DNA of 64,000 nucleotides. Source: Butyricicoccus intestinisimiae (GTDB lineage: Bacteria > Bacillota > Clostridia > Oscillospirales > Butyricicoccaceae). Positions within the stretch are counted from its first letter, which is position 1. The number at the start of each line of letters is the position of its first letter. The notes beneath the pieces were generated by a model that saw only the letters and a program-made list of their open reading frames with translations, searched no databases and was not told the origin of the DNA. Made by a program: the position numbers and the translations under genes. This document shows, piece after piece, positions 8,374 to 16,024 of this stretch. The stretch covers positions 1-64,000 of the forward strand of contig NZ_JAHLQI010000006.1 of NCBI RefSeq assembly GCF_018918345.1, read 5' to 3'.

Positions 8374-8685
8374 ATGAACTTTTTACTGGATACAGCAATG
8401 CCGAGTGCAGGTGCGTATGCATCTGTGCTTCCGATTGTCCTGCTGATTGTCCTGTTCTATTTCCTGCTGATTCGTCCGCAGAAGAAACAGGAGAAGAAGG
8501 ATAAGGCCATGCGTGACAGCCTGGTAGTCGGCGATCATATCTGCACCATTGGCGGTATCGTCGGTAAGGTCGTAAAGATCGATGAAGATGAGCTGGTACT
8601 GGAAACCAGCGGTGGCACTCGTATGCGCTTCAAGAAGTGGGCGATTCGTGCCGTTACCACCGAACAGGAGGAGCAGAAGGCGTAA
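8374..8685 (+). CDS. yajC: Preprotein translocase subunit YajC
   Basis: YajC is the small accessory subunit of the Sec translocon. The 103-residue protein has one transmembrane segment at about residues 14-32, followed immediately by FLLIRPQKKQEKK, the family hallmark, and a small C-terminal domain with VGDHICTIGGIVGKV. The ATG at 8374 follows GGGAGGTG; an in-frame extension upstream would overlap the promoter. It is the first gene of a block that leads to the SCIFF peptide. Confidence 0.95.
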   Translation: MNFLLDTAMPSAGAYASVLPIVLLIVLFYFLLIRPQKKQEKKDKAMRDSLVVGDHICTIGGIVGKVVKIDEDELVLETSGGTRMRFKKWAIRAVTTEQEEQKA

Positions 8686-8749
8686 GTATGCATGATGGAT
8701 GCTCTCTCCGCGTAGCATAGTGCAAACAGCTGCGCGAGGAGGAACATAC

Positions 8750-9148
8750 ATGAAACATACAGAATCGACAGACAACGCGGTTTTCTGGGCGGCACCTGTG
8801 CTGCTTGGATTGCTGATGACCTTTGGCGGACTGCTGGCGGGCGCGTGCCTGCTGTCGGCCGGAACCATAGGGCTGCAGATGAAGCCGCTGGCGGTTTGTC
8901 TCCCGTTTGCCGCGGGGACGATGCTCACCGCAGGCTGGAGCGCGCGGCGTGCGCCCGCAAACCGGTTTGTGCTGGGAATGCTGACAGGGCTTTCTCTGCT
9001 GGGCTGTCTGTTTCTTCTGAGTCTGACGCTGCGTGAGGCGGCGTTTCAGGCAGTGGCAGCCGGAATGATTTCCGGCATTGCCGTCGCAAGCTCGCTGACC
9101 GGAGCGATTCTGGGAGCGGCTGCAAAAACGAAAAAACGGCGCAGATAA
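8750..9148 (+). CDS. TIGR04086-type four-helix membrane protein
   Basis: The 132-residue protein is almost entirely hydrophobic, with four predicted membrane helices (about residues 14-36, 45-62, 72-93, 98-122) and a basic tail KTKKRRR. Its size, composition and position between yajC and the SCIFF precursor match the TIGR04086 membrane family, found in this same place in many clostridia. Its function is unknown; a role linked to peptide export or the Sec system is only suggested by its neighbours. The ATG at 8750 follows GAGGAGG. Confidence 0.8.
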   Translation: MKHTESTDNAVFWAAPVLLGLLMTFGGLLAGACLLSAGTIGLQMKPLAVCLPFAAGTMLTAGWSARRAPANRFVLGMLTGLSLLGCLFLLSLTLREAAFQAVAAGMISGIAVASSLTGAILGAAAKTKKRRR

Positions 9149-9186
9149 CTGCGCCTAATATTTTAACATGAAAGGAGCAATTGATT

Positions 9187-9330
9187 ATGTCTCACATTAA
9201 GACTCTGAACACCTGCACATTTAAGGAGACTGCTGCAAAGGGCGGCTGTGGCGAATGCCAGACCTCCTGCCAGTCTGCATGCAAGACTTCCTGCACCGTT
9301 GCAAACCAGAAGTGCGAGCACGAGAAGTAA
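9187..9330 (+). CDS. scfA: SCIFF ranthipeptide precursor (six cysteines in forty-five residues)
   Basis: This is a 47-residue peptide. After the leader MSHIKTLNTCTF come six cysteines at 21, 24, 28, 32, 36 and 43 in the invariant frame CGECQTSCQSACKTSCTVAN. SCIFF is the most conserved clostridial RiPP precursor; its partner radical SAM enzyme installs thioether links from cysteines to nearby residues, and the product's role is not firmly settled. A seventh cysteine at position 10 lies in the leader. The ATG follows AAAGGAG. The maturase is next, separated by a strong terminator-like hairpin. Confidence 0.97.
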   Translation: MSHIKTLNTCTFKETAAKGGCGECQTSCQSACKTSCTVANQKCEHEK

Positions 9331-9355
9331 GTCGGATTTGACAGAATACACAGGC

Positions 9356-9389
9356 TCGGGACTGACACGCGTCAGTCCCGAAATTTTTT
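9356..9389 (+). terminator. Terminator/attenuator between the SCIFF precursor and its maturase
   Basis: TCGGGACTGAC pairs perfectly with GTCAGTCCCGA around ACGC, then AA and six T. It lies 25 nt after scfA and 19 nt before scfB, so it should make precursor mRNA more abundant than maturase mRNA. Confidence 0.85.
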
Positions 9390-9407
9390 CATAGGAGTTA
9401 TTTGATT

Positions 9408-10781
9408 ATGATACATCGTTTTTCCATGAAGGGTGTCAATATCCTGATGGATATTAACAGTGGATCGGTTCACGTGGTGGATGATGCGGCATATGCGCTG
9501 TCTGCTGTTGTTGCGCCGGGCATGACGGAAACATGTCCGGAGGATATTTTGCGCAGTCTGTCCGACCGATTTACCGAGGAGCAGCTGCAGGAAGCGTATC
9601 ACGAGCTGTATGAGCTGGAGCAGAGCGGTTATCTGTTTGCGGATGATGATTATATCAACATTGCGGCAGCGATTCCGACCGGTGCACCGATCAAGGCACT
9701 GTGTCTGCATGTGTCGCATGACTGCAATCTGCGCTGTAAGTACTGCTTTGCAGAGACCGGCGATTTTGGCATGGGCAAGCGCATGACCATGGATTTTGAT
9801 GTGGCAAAGAAGGCGATTGACTTTGTCATTGAGAAGTCCCGCGGACGCCGAAATATCGAGGTGGATTTCTTCGGCGGCGAGCCGCTCATGGCTTGGGATA
9901 CCGTGAAAAAGACGGTGGCATATGCGCGTTCTCTGGAAGAAGAAAAGAACAAGAAATTCCGCTTCACCATCACGACCAACGGCCTGATGCTGGATGACGA
10001 AAAGATTGATTATATCAACGAGAACATGGACAACTGCGTGCTGTCTTTGGACGGCAGAAAGTGCATCAACGATGAGATGCGCCCGACCGCAGGCGGCTGC
10101 GGCAGCTATGATGTCATTGTTCCAAAGTTCAAGAAGCTGGTTTCTCAGCGCAGCAAGGACAAGGATTATTATGTCCGCGGCACATTTACCAGCAAAAATC
10201 TGGACTTTACCAATGACGTGTTGGCCATCGCGGACGAAGGCTTTGACCAGCTGTCGGTTGAGCCGGTAACCAGTGAGCCGGGAACCGGATACGACATCAG
10301 CGAGAAGGATCTGCCGCGCATCGGCGAGGAGTACGAAAAGCTGGTTGACATCATGCAGCAGCGCCGCAAGGAAGGCAAAAGCTTCAATTTCTTCCACTTC
10401 ATGGTAGATCTGCAGCAGGGCCCGTGTGTCATCAAGCGCCTGCGCGGCTGCGGTGCCGGTTATGAGTACGTTGCCGTGACACCGGACGGAGAGATTTATC
10501 CGTGCCATCAGTTTGTCGGTCATCCGGAATTCCTGCTCGGCACACTGGACAACGGCAAGTTTGATATGGATATCTCCAATCACTTCTCCGGTCTGAATGT
10601 ATGTACCAGACCGAAGTGCAAGGACTGCTGGGCAAAGTTCTATTGTTCCGGCGGCTGTGCAGCAGCGAACTTCAACATGAACGGTGACATTGAAACGCCG
10701 TATGAAATGGGTTGTGAGTTGCAGAAAAAGCGTTTGGAGTGTGCAATCTACCTCAAAGCCGCACAGATGATGGAAGAATAA
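9408..10781 (+). CDS. scfB: SCIFF maturase (radical SAM/SPASM thioether-forming enzyme)
   Basis: The 457-residue protein modifies the SCIFF peptide. An N-terminal peptide-recognition domain (about residues 1-90) is followed by the radical SAM cluster motif C106xxxC110xxC113 and FFGGEPL. The C-terminal SPASM region carries auxiliary-cluster cysteines: CGAGYEY, then PCHQF, CTRPKCKDC, and YCSGGCAAANF. Length and order match known SCIFF maturases. The ATG at 9408 is preferred because AGGAG lies 10 nt upstream; a TTG six bases earlier is too close. Confidence 0.96.
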   Translation: MIHRFSMKGVNILMDINSGSVHVVDDAAYALSAVVAPGMTETCPEDILRSLSDRFTEEQLQEAYHELYELEQSGYLFADDDYINIAAAIPTGAPIKALCLHVSHDCNLRCKYCFAETGDFGMGKRMTMDFDVAKKAIDFVIEKSRGRRNIEVDFFGGEPLMAWDTVKKTVAYARSLEEEKNKKFRFTITTNGLMLDDEKIDYINENMDNCVLSLDGRKCINDEMRPTAGGCGSYDVIVPKFKKLVSQRSKDKDYYVRGTFTSKNLDFTNDVLAIADEGFDQLSVEPVTSEPGTGYDISEKDLPRIGEEYEKLVDIMQQRRKEGKSFNFFHFMVDLQQGPCVIKRLRGCGAGYEYVAVTPDGEIYPCHQFVGHPEFLLGTLDNGKFDMDISNHFSGLNVCTRPKCKDCWAKFYCSGGCAAANFNMNGDIETPYEMGCELQKKRLECAIYLKAAQMMEE

Positions 10782-10824
10782 TCCGTCAACACGACAAAAA
10801 AATGAAGGCTTTACAAAAATGCTG

Positions 10825-10852
10825 TTGAAATTTAACGGAATCGCTTTATAAT
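10825..10852 (+). promoter_or_regulatory. SigA-type promoter upstream of the ProC-like gene
   Basis: TTGAAA, 16 bp, TATAAT, about 100 bp before the ATG. The rest of the 170-bp gap between 10781 and 10953 shows nothing else I can name. Confidence 0.6.
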
Positions 10853-10952
10853 GATGTTATAAATAATAGATTCTGCTCACAGGGATCTATCTCCAGTTCG
10901 CTGTTTTCCCCTTATCTTGCGAATGGAAGAATGAAAAAATGAGGTGATTTTT

Positions 10953-11441
10953 ATGCCGCATAGTATTGGACTTGGTATGATCGGCAGCAGCGAGCTCTCC
11001 GATCGCCTTCTGAAAGGAATTTTACGGGATCATGTCGTAGACGGCAGCCGTATTTATATTGCAGAACAGGATGAGCGCCGCCGCAATTATTTCGTCGGCT
11101 TGGGCGTAAACTGCATGCCGGATGTCTCGGCATCCATGCTCCGCTCGGAAATTATGATCCTGTCCGGTGAAAAACGGGAGTTTTCGACATTGTTGTCCTC
11201 GGTCTGCGGAACGACCCGCGGCCGTATCTTGGTATCGACAATCCCAGGGCGGGACTGTGCCTATATTCAGGACCGCGTGGCAAAGGCAACCAACGTTGTC
11301 ACAGTGGAGAGCGAAGATACAGAAGATGGAACGCATATCAGCCATCTGACCTATTCTCCGCGCTTTCCGAACCACATGAAGTCTGCGGTAGAGGACATGT
11401 TCCGAACCATCGGTGAAGTTGAGACCGAGCAGCTTACATAA
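10953..11441 (+). CDS. Short ProC/ComER-like Rossmann protein, function unknown
   Basis: The 162-residue protein resembles only the N-terminal nucleotide-binding half of pyrroline-5-carboxylate reductase: IGLGMIGSSELSDRLLKGIL, then a strand ending in AEQDERRR, then the GLGV turn. The usual GAGNM loop is altered, and the dimerisation domain that holds the ProC active site is absent. A full-length proC exists at 736-1545, so this is probably not a reductase. The ATG at 10953 follows GAGGTGA; a GTG inside that Shine-Dalgarno site is not a likely start. The downstream gene is SpoIIM-like, which may hint at a sporulation role. Confidence 0.6.
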   Translation: MPHSIGLGMIGSSELSDRLLKGILRDHVVDGSRIYIAEQDERRRNYFVGLGVNCMPDVSASMLRSEIMILSGEKREFSTLLSSVCGTTRGRILVSTIPGRDCAYIQDRVAKATNVVTVESEDTEDGTHISHLTYSPRFPNHMKSAVEDMFRTIGEVETEQLT

Positions 11442-11504
11442 TAGAAGCATAACATACATAAGCCAAGAATATCTTACTAGCAGGGAACCGGAAAGGGGAC
11501 GGCT

Positions 11505-12092
11505 ATGAAACGGGATATTCTTGGCTTTTTGCTTGTCCGGCGGCTGCGGCAGTCACCGGCATTTACATTTTTAATTGCAGCGCTGTTGTGCGGGGTGTTC
11601 GCGGGCGGGCTTACCGGTATGTATATTCCGCAGGCGAATGGAAGCTATGTGCAGGAGTTGGCAAAGCTCGTAGCAAGCAATGCTGCCGGACGCATGCCGT
11701 CTGTCCGCACCGTGTGCGCGGGTGCAGCGGGAACTTTTGGCTGGATTGCAGCGGCGGGAGTTCTCGGCGCCGTTCCGGGACGGGCGCTGTGGATTGCACT
11801 GCTCACAGCTGTGCGCGGCTTTTTGCTGTCCTTTGCGGCGGCCGCGGCGCTTGCACAGTCGGGGCTGTGGGGCATATATATTGCGTTTGTTTCCATCGGC
11901 GTTTCCGCCGTGTTTTGGCTGCCCGCCATGCTGCTTGTCGGTACAGCGGCATTGGAAATCGGGGCGCAGCAGAGCAGGTATTTCCGCGCATGGAAACAAT
12001 ATGGCGGATTGTGCCTGCTGTGCGCGCTGCTGTTGCTGCTGTCGCTGGCATGGCGGCTTCTGGCGGTTCCGGTTCTACTGGGGCTGTTTTGA
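11505..12092 (+). CDS. SpoIIM-like membrane protein
   Basis: This 195-residue integral membrane protein has five or so hydrophobic helices. Its pattern follows stage II sporulation protein M: a first helix ending near GMYIPQ, then a helical hairpin and the long loop-helix RGFLLSFAAAAALAQSGLWGIYIAF and LPAMLLVGTAALEIG. SpoIIM scaffolds the SpoIID-SpoIIP peptidoglycan machine during engulfment. The match is in pattern and length rather than strong identity, so a more general SpoIIM-superfamily protein is possible. The ATG follows AAAGGGGA. Confidence 0.65.
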   Translation: MKRDILGFLLVRRLRQSPAFTFLIAALLCGVFAGGLTGMYIPQANGSYVQELAKLVASNAAGRMPSVRTVCAGAAGTFGWIAAAGVLGAVPGRALWIALLTAVRGFLLSFAAAAALAQSGLWGIYIAFVSIGVSAVFWLPAMLLVGTAALEIGAQQSRYFRAWKQYGGLCLLCALLLLLSLAWRLLAVPVLLGLF

Positions 12093-12096
12093 ATAG

Positions 12097-12139
12097 AAAA
12101 GCTGTGTGTGCGCCAAAACGGTGGCATATGCAGCTTTTG
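12097..12139 (+). terminator. Possible terminator after the SpoIIM-like gene
   Basis: AAAAGCTG and GCGCC can pair with GGTGGC and CAGCTTTT with internal mismatches. The T run is short. Confidence 0.4.
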
Positions 12140-12164
12140 TATTTGTAGCAGGTATACGGCGCAA

Positions 12165-12193
12165 TTGAAACCATACTTTCTGTATGGTATAAT
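12165..12193 (+). promoter_or_regulatory. SigA promoter of rlmA
   Basis: TTGAAA, 17 bp, TATAAT. Confidence 0.75.
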
Positions 12194-12256
12194 AAAAACA
12201 AGATACAAGACGAAAATGAAATGCTTGGATATAGAGAAGAAAGGATGGGGAGGACT

Positions 12257-13084
12257 ATGCTGATTTGCCCGCATTGTGGTGCACCGCTGGTGCGAAAGGA
12301 CAAGACGTTTTGCTGTGAATCGGGGCACAGCTATGATATCGCAAGGGCCGGCTATTGCAATCTCCTGCAAACCAATAAGCCCGGAGATCATACCGGAGAC
12401 AGCAAAGAGATGGTTGAAGCGCGCCGCCGCTTTTTGGATCAGGGATATTATGAAGGATTGGCAATGGCGATGTGCCAGCAGATGAAAAATCTGACCAAAG
12501 ACAAAGCAGACATCAATTTTGTTGATGCCGGATGCGGCGAAGGCTATTACACACGGCAGATGGCTGCTGTGCTGCACGAAAACGGAAAGCTCAAGGAGAG
12601 CATCGGCGTGGATATTTCCAAATCTGCCACACAGTACGCGGCGAAGCGAGATCTGCACACCCAGTATGTTACCGGCAGTGCGTTTCACATGCCGCTGGCG
12701 GATCACTGCGCGGATATCATTTGTTCGCTGTTTGCACCGACACCAGAAGACGAATTTTTGCGCGTGCTCAAGCCGGATGGCGTAGTGGTGTGCGCCGTGC
12801 CGGGAGAGGATCATCTATGGGAGCTGAAATGTGCAGTTTATGACAAGCCGTATCAGAACCGCGAGGAAAAATATCAGCTGCGCGGATTCCGCCGCATTGG
12901 CAGACAGAAGTTTACGTATCGCGTGCATTTGGAATGTCCGGAGGATATTCAGACCTTGTTTGCGATGACACCGTATTCGCACCGCACGCCAAAAATCGGG
13001 CTGGCGCGTCTGCAGGCACTCAAAGAGCTGGATGTCACGCTGTCATTTGTTATTCTGGTGTTCTCCGCAGAAGAAACCGAGTAA
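12257..13084 (+). CDS. rlmA: 23S rRNA (guanine-N1) methyltransferase, RlmA family
   Basis: The 275-residue protein has an N-terminal zinc finger (CPHCG, then FCCESGHSYD and GYCNLL) followed by a class I SAM methyltransferase with FVDAGCGEGYYT and IGVDISKSA. RlmA enzymes methylate N1 of G745 or G748 in helix 35 of 23S rRNA, in the peptide exit tunnel region. Which of the two bases is modified cannot be decided here. The ATG at 12257 follows GGGGAGG; an in-frame ATG twelve bases earlier is an alternative. Confidence 0.9.
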   Translation: MLICPHCGAPLVRKDKTFCCESGHSYDIARAGYCNLLQTNKPGDHTGDSKEMVEARRRFLDQGYYEGLAMAMCQQMKNLTKDKADINFVDAGCGEGYYTRQMAAVLHENGKLKESIGVDISKSATQYAAKRDLHTQYVTGSAFHMPLADHCADIICSLFAPTPEDEFLRVLKPDGVVVCAVPGEDHLWELKCAVYDKPYQNREEKYQLRGFRRIGRQKFTYRVHLECPEDIQTLFAMTPYSHRTPKIGLARLQALKELDVTLSFVILVFSAEETE

Positions 13085-13199
13085 ATCGCTTTTTTCACAA
13101 GGGAAAGTGTGGTATACTATATCGCATGCTTTGTAACAGGGGCTTGAAAAGAGCGAGAGGGGAGGGACACTTCTGTCAACAAATAGAAAGTCTGAATCT

Positions 13200-14141
13200 G
13201 TGCGGAAAAAACAAATCAAGCAAATTTCCGGCGCGATGGTGCGTAGTTATTTTACGGACAGCATTCCGAAGGCGTCGGCGGAGCTGTCGTATTATCTGCT
13301 GTTTTCCATCTTTCCGCTGCTGCTGGTTATCAGCACGCTGATGTCGGCAATGAAAATTTCACAGGTGACGATATTAAATATTTTGAGTTTGCTTCCGGGT
13401 GATATTCAGCGCGTGATTTCCCCAATTATCACACGGTATATCGGTTCGATGTCGCCATTTACCTTTATCGGTCGGATTTTTGTGTTCACGATTTTAGGCA
13501 TTTATTTTATGAGCCGCACGATGAGTTCGCTCATGCATACGGTGAATCGGATTTATAAGATACCGAATCGGCGCGGCGGCATCGGTCAGTTGATTTTTGA
13601 GGTTTTGACAGCGGCAGGTTTGATTTTTGCGATTGTCTTTACCTTTATTCTGTGGATTTTTGGTCGTTCGATTCGCCTGCTGGTGCTTAAATATCTCAGC
13701 ATCAGCCTGCCGGAACAGCTGGCATGGCTTTGGGGATGGGGGCGATTTCTCATTGCCATCGGCCTCATGTTCCTGTTTATCTTGATTCTGTGTTATTTGT
13801 GCCCGAACTGCATCATGAAGCTCAGAGATGCGTTGCCGGGCGCGTTGTTCACGTTGGTGGCGTGGATTATCTGCACAGTCATTTTTACCTTTTATATCAC
13901 GAACATCAGTCAGTACGATGCGTTGTATGGTTCGATCAGTGCCATTATGATTTTGATGCTGTGGCTGTATTTGACCGGTATCGTCTTGATTTTGGGTTTT
14001 GAACTCAATCTGATTTTGATGAAGTGCAAACACAAAGATTTTGTTTGTAAACAAAAGCCGTGGTACGTCAAAGCCATTGATGGGGAAAACACGCATACAC
14101 ATAAAAAAAGACGTAGAAAAATTAGGAGGAAACGAAGATGA
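13200..14141 (+). CDS. YihY/BrkB family membrane protein
   Basis: The protein is about 313 residues with six hydrophobic segments. It shows the family's ELSYYLLFSIFPLLLVI near the start, GSMSPFTFIGRI, DALPGALFTLVAWI, and SISAIMILMLWLYLTGIVLILGFELN near the end, then a basic tail. Family members are inner-membrane proteins of unsettled function, once misassigned as RNase BN. The GTG at 13200 has only a weak Shine-Dalgarno site. A strong GGGGAGG at 13159-13165 points to an in-frame CTG at 13173 as a possible true start. Its stop overlaps the next start (ATGA). Confidence 0.88.
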   Translation: MRKKQIKQISGAMVRSYFTDSIPKASAELSYYLLFSIFPLLLVISTLMSAMKISQVTILNILSLLPGDIQRVISPIITRYIGSMSPFTFIGRIFVFTILGIYFMSRTMSSLMHTVNRIYKIPNRRGGIGQLIFEVLTAAGLIFAIVFTFILWIFGRSIRLLVLKYLSISLPEQLAWLWGWGRFLIAIGLMFLFILILCYLCPNCIMKLRDALPGALFTLVAWIICTVIFTFYITNISQYDALYGSISAIMILMLWLYLTGIVLILGFELNLILMKCKHKDFVCKQKPWYVKAIDGENTHTHKKRRRKIRRKRR

Positions 14142-14758
14142 AAGTAGTTGCATTCAACGGCAGTCCGCGCAAAGGCGGCAATACGGAGATTTGTCTGAAT
14201 CTCATCGGCGAGGAGCTCAGCAAGCAGGGCATTGAGCTGGAGATCATTCAGGTAGGCACGCGTGCGAAGCCGTGTACGGCTTGCTATCAGTGCTTGGAGC
14301 GCGGTGACGGTCATTGTATTCAAAACGATGAAGTGAACGGTTGGATTGACAAGATGGTAGAGGCTGACGGTATTATTTTGGCGTCTCCGGTTTATTACGG
14401 CGGCATTGCGGGCGGCATGAAATGCTTCCTTGACCGTGCTTTTTTGGCGGCAGGTCCGAAGCTGCATCATAAGGTTGGTGCGGCAGTTGTCACGCTGCGC
14501 CGTTCCGGCGGTCTGGAGACCTATCAGCAGCTCAATGCGTATATGAATACGATGGAAATGGTTATGGCAACTTCGGATTATTGGCAGGCAGCACATGGTC
14601 TGGAAAAGGGCGAAGTCTGTCAGGACACCGAGGGCGTAGAAGTTATGCGCAAGCTGGGCAGAAATATCGCATGGCTGGTTCAGCTGATTGAGCACGGCAA
14701 GGGAACCGTAGACGCGCCGGAGACAGGTGCGCGCACCATGACCAATTTCGTTCGCTGA
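14138..14758 (+). CDS. NAD(P)H-dependent FMN reductase/flavodoxin-like protein
   Basis: The 206-residue protein has the flavodoxin-like fold: the FMN phosphate loop GSPRKGGNTE at the N-terminus, CTACYQCLERGDGHC with a cysteine cluster, and LASPVYYGGIAGGMKCFLDRA that binds the isoalloxazine ring. It is probably a cytosolic flavin-dependent oxidoreductase of the iron-sulfur flavoprotein or WrbA/NADPH-FMN reductase type. The cysteines could bind a cluster, but spacing does not settle this. Its ATG follows AGGAGG and overlaps the yihY stop by four bases. Confidence 0.85.
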   Translation: MKVVAFNGSPRKGGNTEICLNLIGEELSKQGIELEIIQVGTRAKPCTACYQCLERGDGHCIQNDEVNGWIDKMVEADGIILASPVYYGGIAGGMKCFLDRAFLAAGPKLHHKVGAAVVTLRRSGGLETYQQLNAYMNTMEMVMATSDYWQAAHGLEKGEVCQDTEGVEVMRKLGRNIAWLVQLIEHGKGTVDAPETGARTMTNFVR

Positions 14759-14952
14759 TGCAGAATGCAACAAAAGTTGCGGTGAAAAATTGGGCAATTT
14801 GTGGAAATTCTGCCGTGGCGTGCCGGAACCGAGAAATTCATCTTTCAAAAGAACCGGCGGTATGCTATAATAAGGCTATTGGAAAATGGATTTGCGGTGC
14901 TGTCACCCGTATGGGCACGCAAAAAATGTAAGATTCTCAGGAGGTTTTCACT

Positions 14953-15204
14953 ATGACCAAGGCAATTCGCGTAAAGAATACCGAAGATATTCAGAAGATC
15001 AACAAGATTGTTACCCAGTTCCCGTTTGACGTATGGATTCATGGCAAGTCCGGTATGGTAGACGCCAAGTCCCTGCTGGGTATGTTCCTGCTCAGCCTGA
15101 ACGAGCCGCTCAAGCTGGTTATCGAGGACGACATTGAGCCGAATCAGGTAAAGAAGCTGTTCCATGAGCTGGAAGACTATCTGGACATCGACGACGACGA
15201 ATAA
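14953..15204 (+). CDS. HPr-like protein lacking the phosphorylatable histidine
   Basis: The 83-residue protein has the HPr fold length. VDAKSLLGMFLLSL matches the HPr Ser46 region (KSIMG) in regulatory HPr proteins. At the place of the active-site His15 block (HARPA in true HPr) it reads QFPFDVWIHGKSG, so the histidine is not in the catalytic context and PTS phosphotransfer is unlikely. The C-terminus is acidic (EDYLDIDDDE). A TATAAT at 14866-14871 may be its -10 box, with a weak -35. It could be a regulator or a serine-phosphorylated decoy; I cannot tell. Confidence 0.8.
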   Translation: MTKAIRVKNTEDIQKINKIVTQFPFDVWIHGKSGMVDAKSLLGMFLLSLNEPLKLVIEDDIEPNQVKKLFHELEDYLDIDDDE

Positions 15205-15220
15205 TTCGCAGCATAACACA

Positions 15221-15254
15221 AACAGCGGAGTGCCAAGCGCTCCGCTGTTTTTTT
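15221..15254. terminator. Bidirectional terminator
   Basis: AACAGCGGAG pairs with CTCCGCTGTT, followed by seven T on the plus strand. It lies between the convergent HPr-like gene and the unknown gene on the minus strand. Confidence 0.85.
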
Positions 15255-15849
15255 ATCTTGCTTCCGAATTATGCCGCAGGTCGTGCCGTGCGCGAAGATA
15301 TGCGATGAGCGCAGGCGTTCTGTGTGCGATGTCATCCTGAGAAACGCCGCGCATGGCAAGAATTTCATCGCGCAGCGATTCCGAACCGGTCACGAGGCAA
15401 TAGCCGGAACTGGTTTCCGCGCAGATACGCACCGGCATGCGGCGCCAAACTTGTCCGGAACCGGCAGTGCGCTGTTCGTACTGGATGCGCTGCTGCTCAT
15501 ATAAAGTGTGACCCGCACCTTCGTCTCTGATTTCCGCACAGAATAATTGCATGTGCAGCGTGCCGGTTAAACCGAGCGCCTGTTCCAGCCGATCTTCCCA
15601 ATCGTGCGGAAGATAATCCGCGTCTTCCGGAAAATCCGACTCAATGACAGCGAGCGCAGTTTGTGCATAGTGCGTGCTCTCTCGGGGGAGAACCGTGAGC
15701 GGGTATTTGTCTGCAAGCTGCCTGAGCACGGTTTCCAGCGGACAATCACAGGGCTGCAGCGACGGGAGTGCCTGTTCCAGCAGTGCATCGACCAAATCCG
15801 CAGTTTCGCTGTCAATGCGCTGTTCCGTCAGCATATCAAAATAATCCAT
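15253..15849 (-). CDS. Hypothetical cytosolic protein
   Basis: I do not recognise this 198-residue protein. It is acidic in its N-terminal half, has no signal peptide or membrane segment, and looks helical at both ends with a strand-rich centre (HMQLFCAEIRDEG, RRMPVRICAETSSGYCLVTG). The ATG at 15849 follows AGGAGGG; a longer in-frame extension has no support. It is monocistronic. Base and codon use match its neighbours. Confidence 0.75.
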   Translation of the reverse strand: MDYFDMLTEQRIDSETADLVDALLEQALPSLQPCDCPLETVLRQLADKYPLTVLPRESTHYAQTALAVIESDFPEDADYLPHDWEDRLEQALGLTGTLHMQLFCAEIRDEGAGHTLYEQQRIQYEQRTAGSGQVWRRMPVRICAETSSGYCLVTGSESLRDEILAMRGVSQDDIAHRTPALIAYLRARHDLRHNSEAR

Positions 15850-16024
15850 GAAAATCCCTCCTGTTTGCTGTCTTTTAGTATAGCAGAAAAATAAGCGGAG
15901 GAAAAGCCGCGTTGACATTCTGGGAGCGGTGTGCTATGATTTTTTAGAATTATAAACAAGTCAGCTGTTTGGGTGAGAAAAACAGCTGTTTGGATACGTT
16001 TGGCATCTTGCCAAAGGAGTACGA

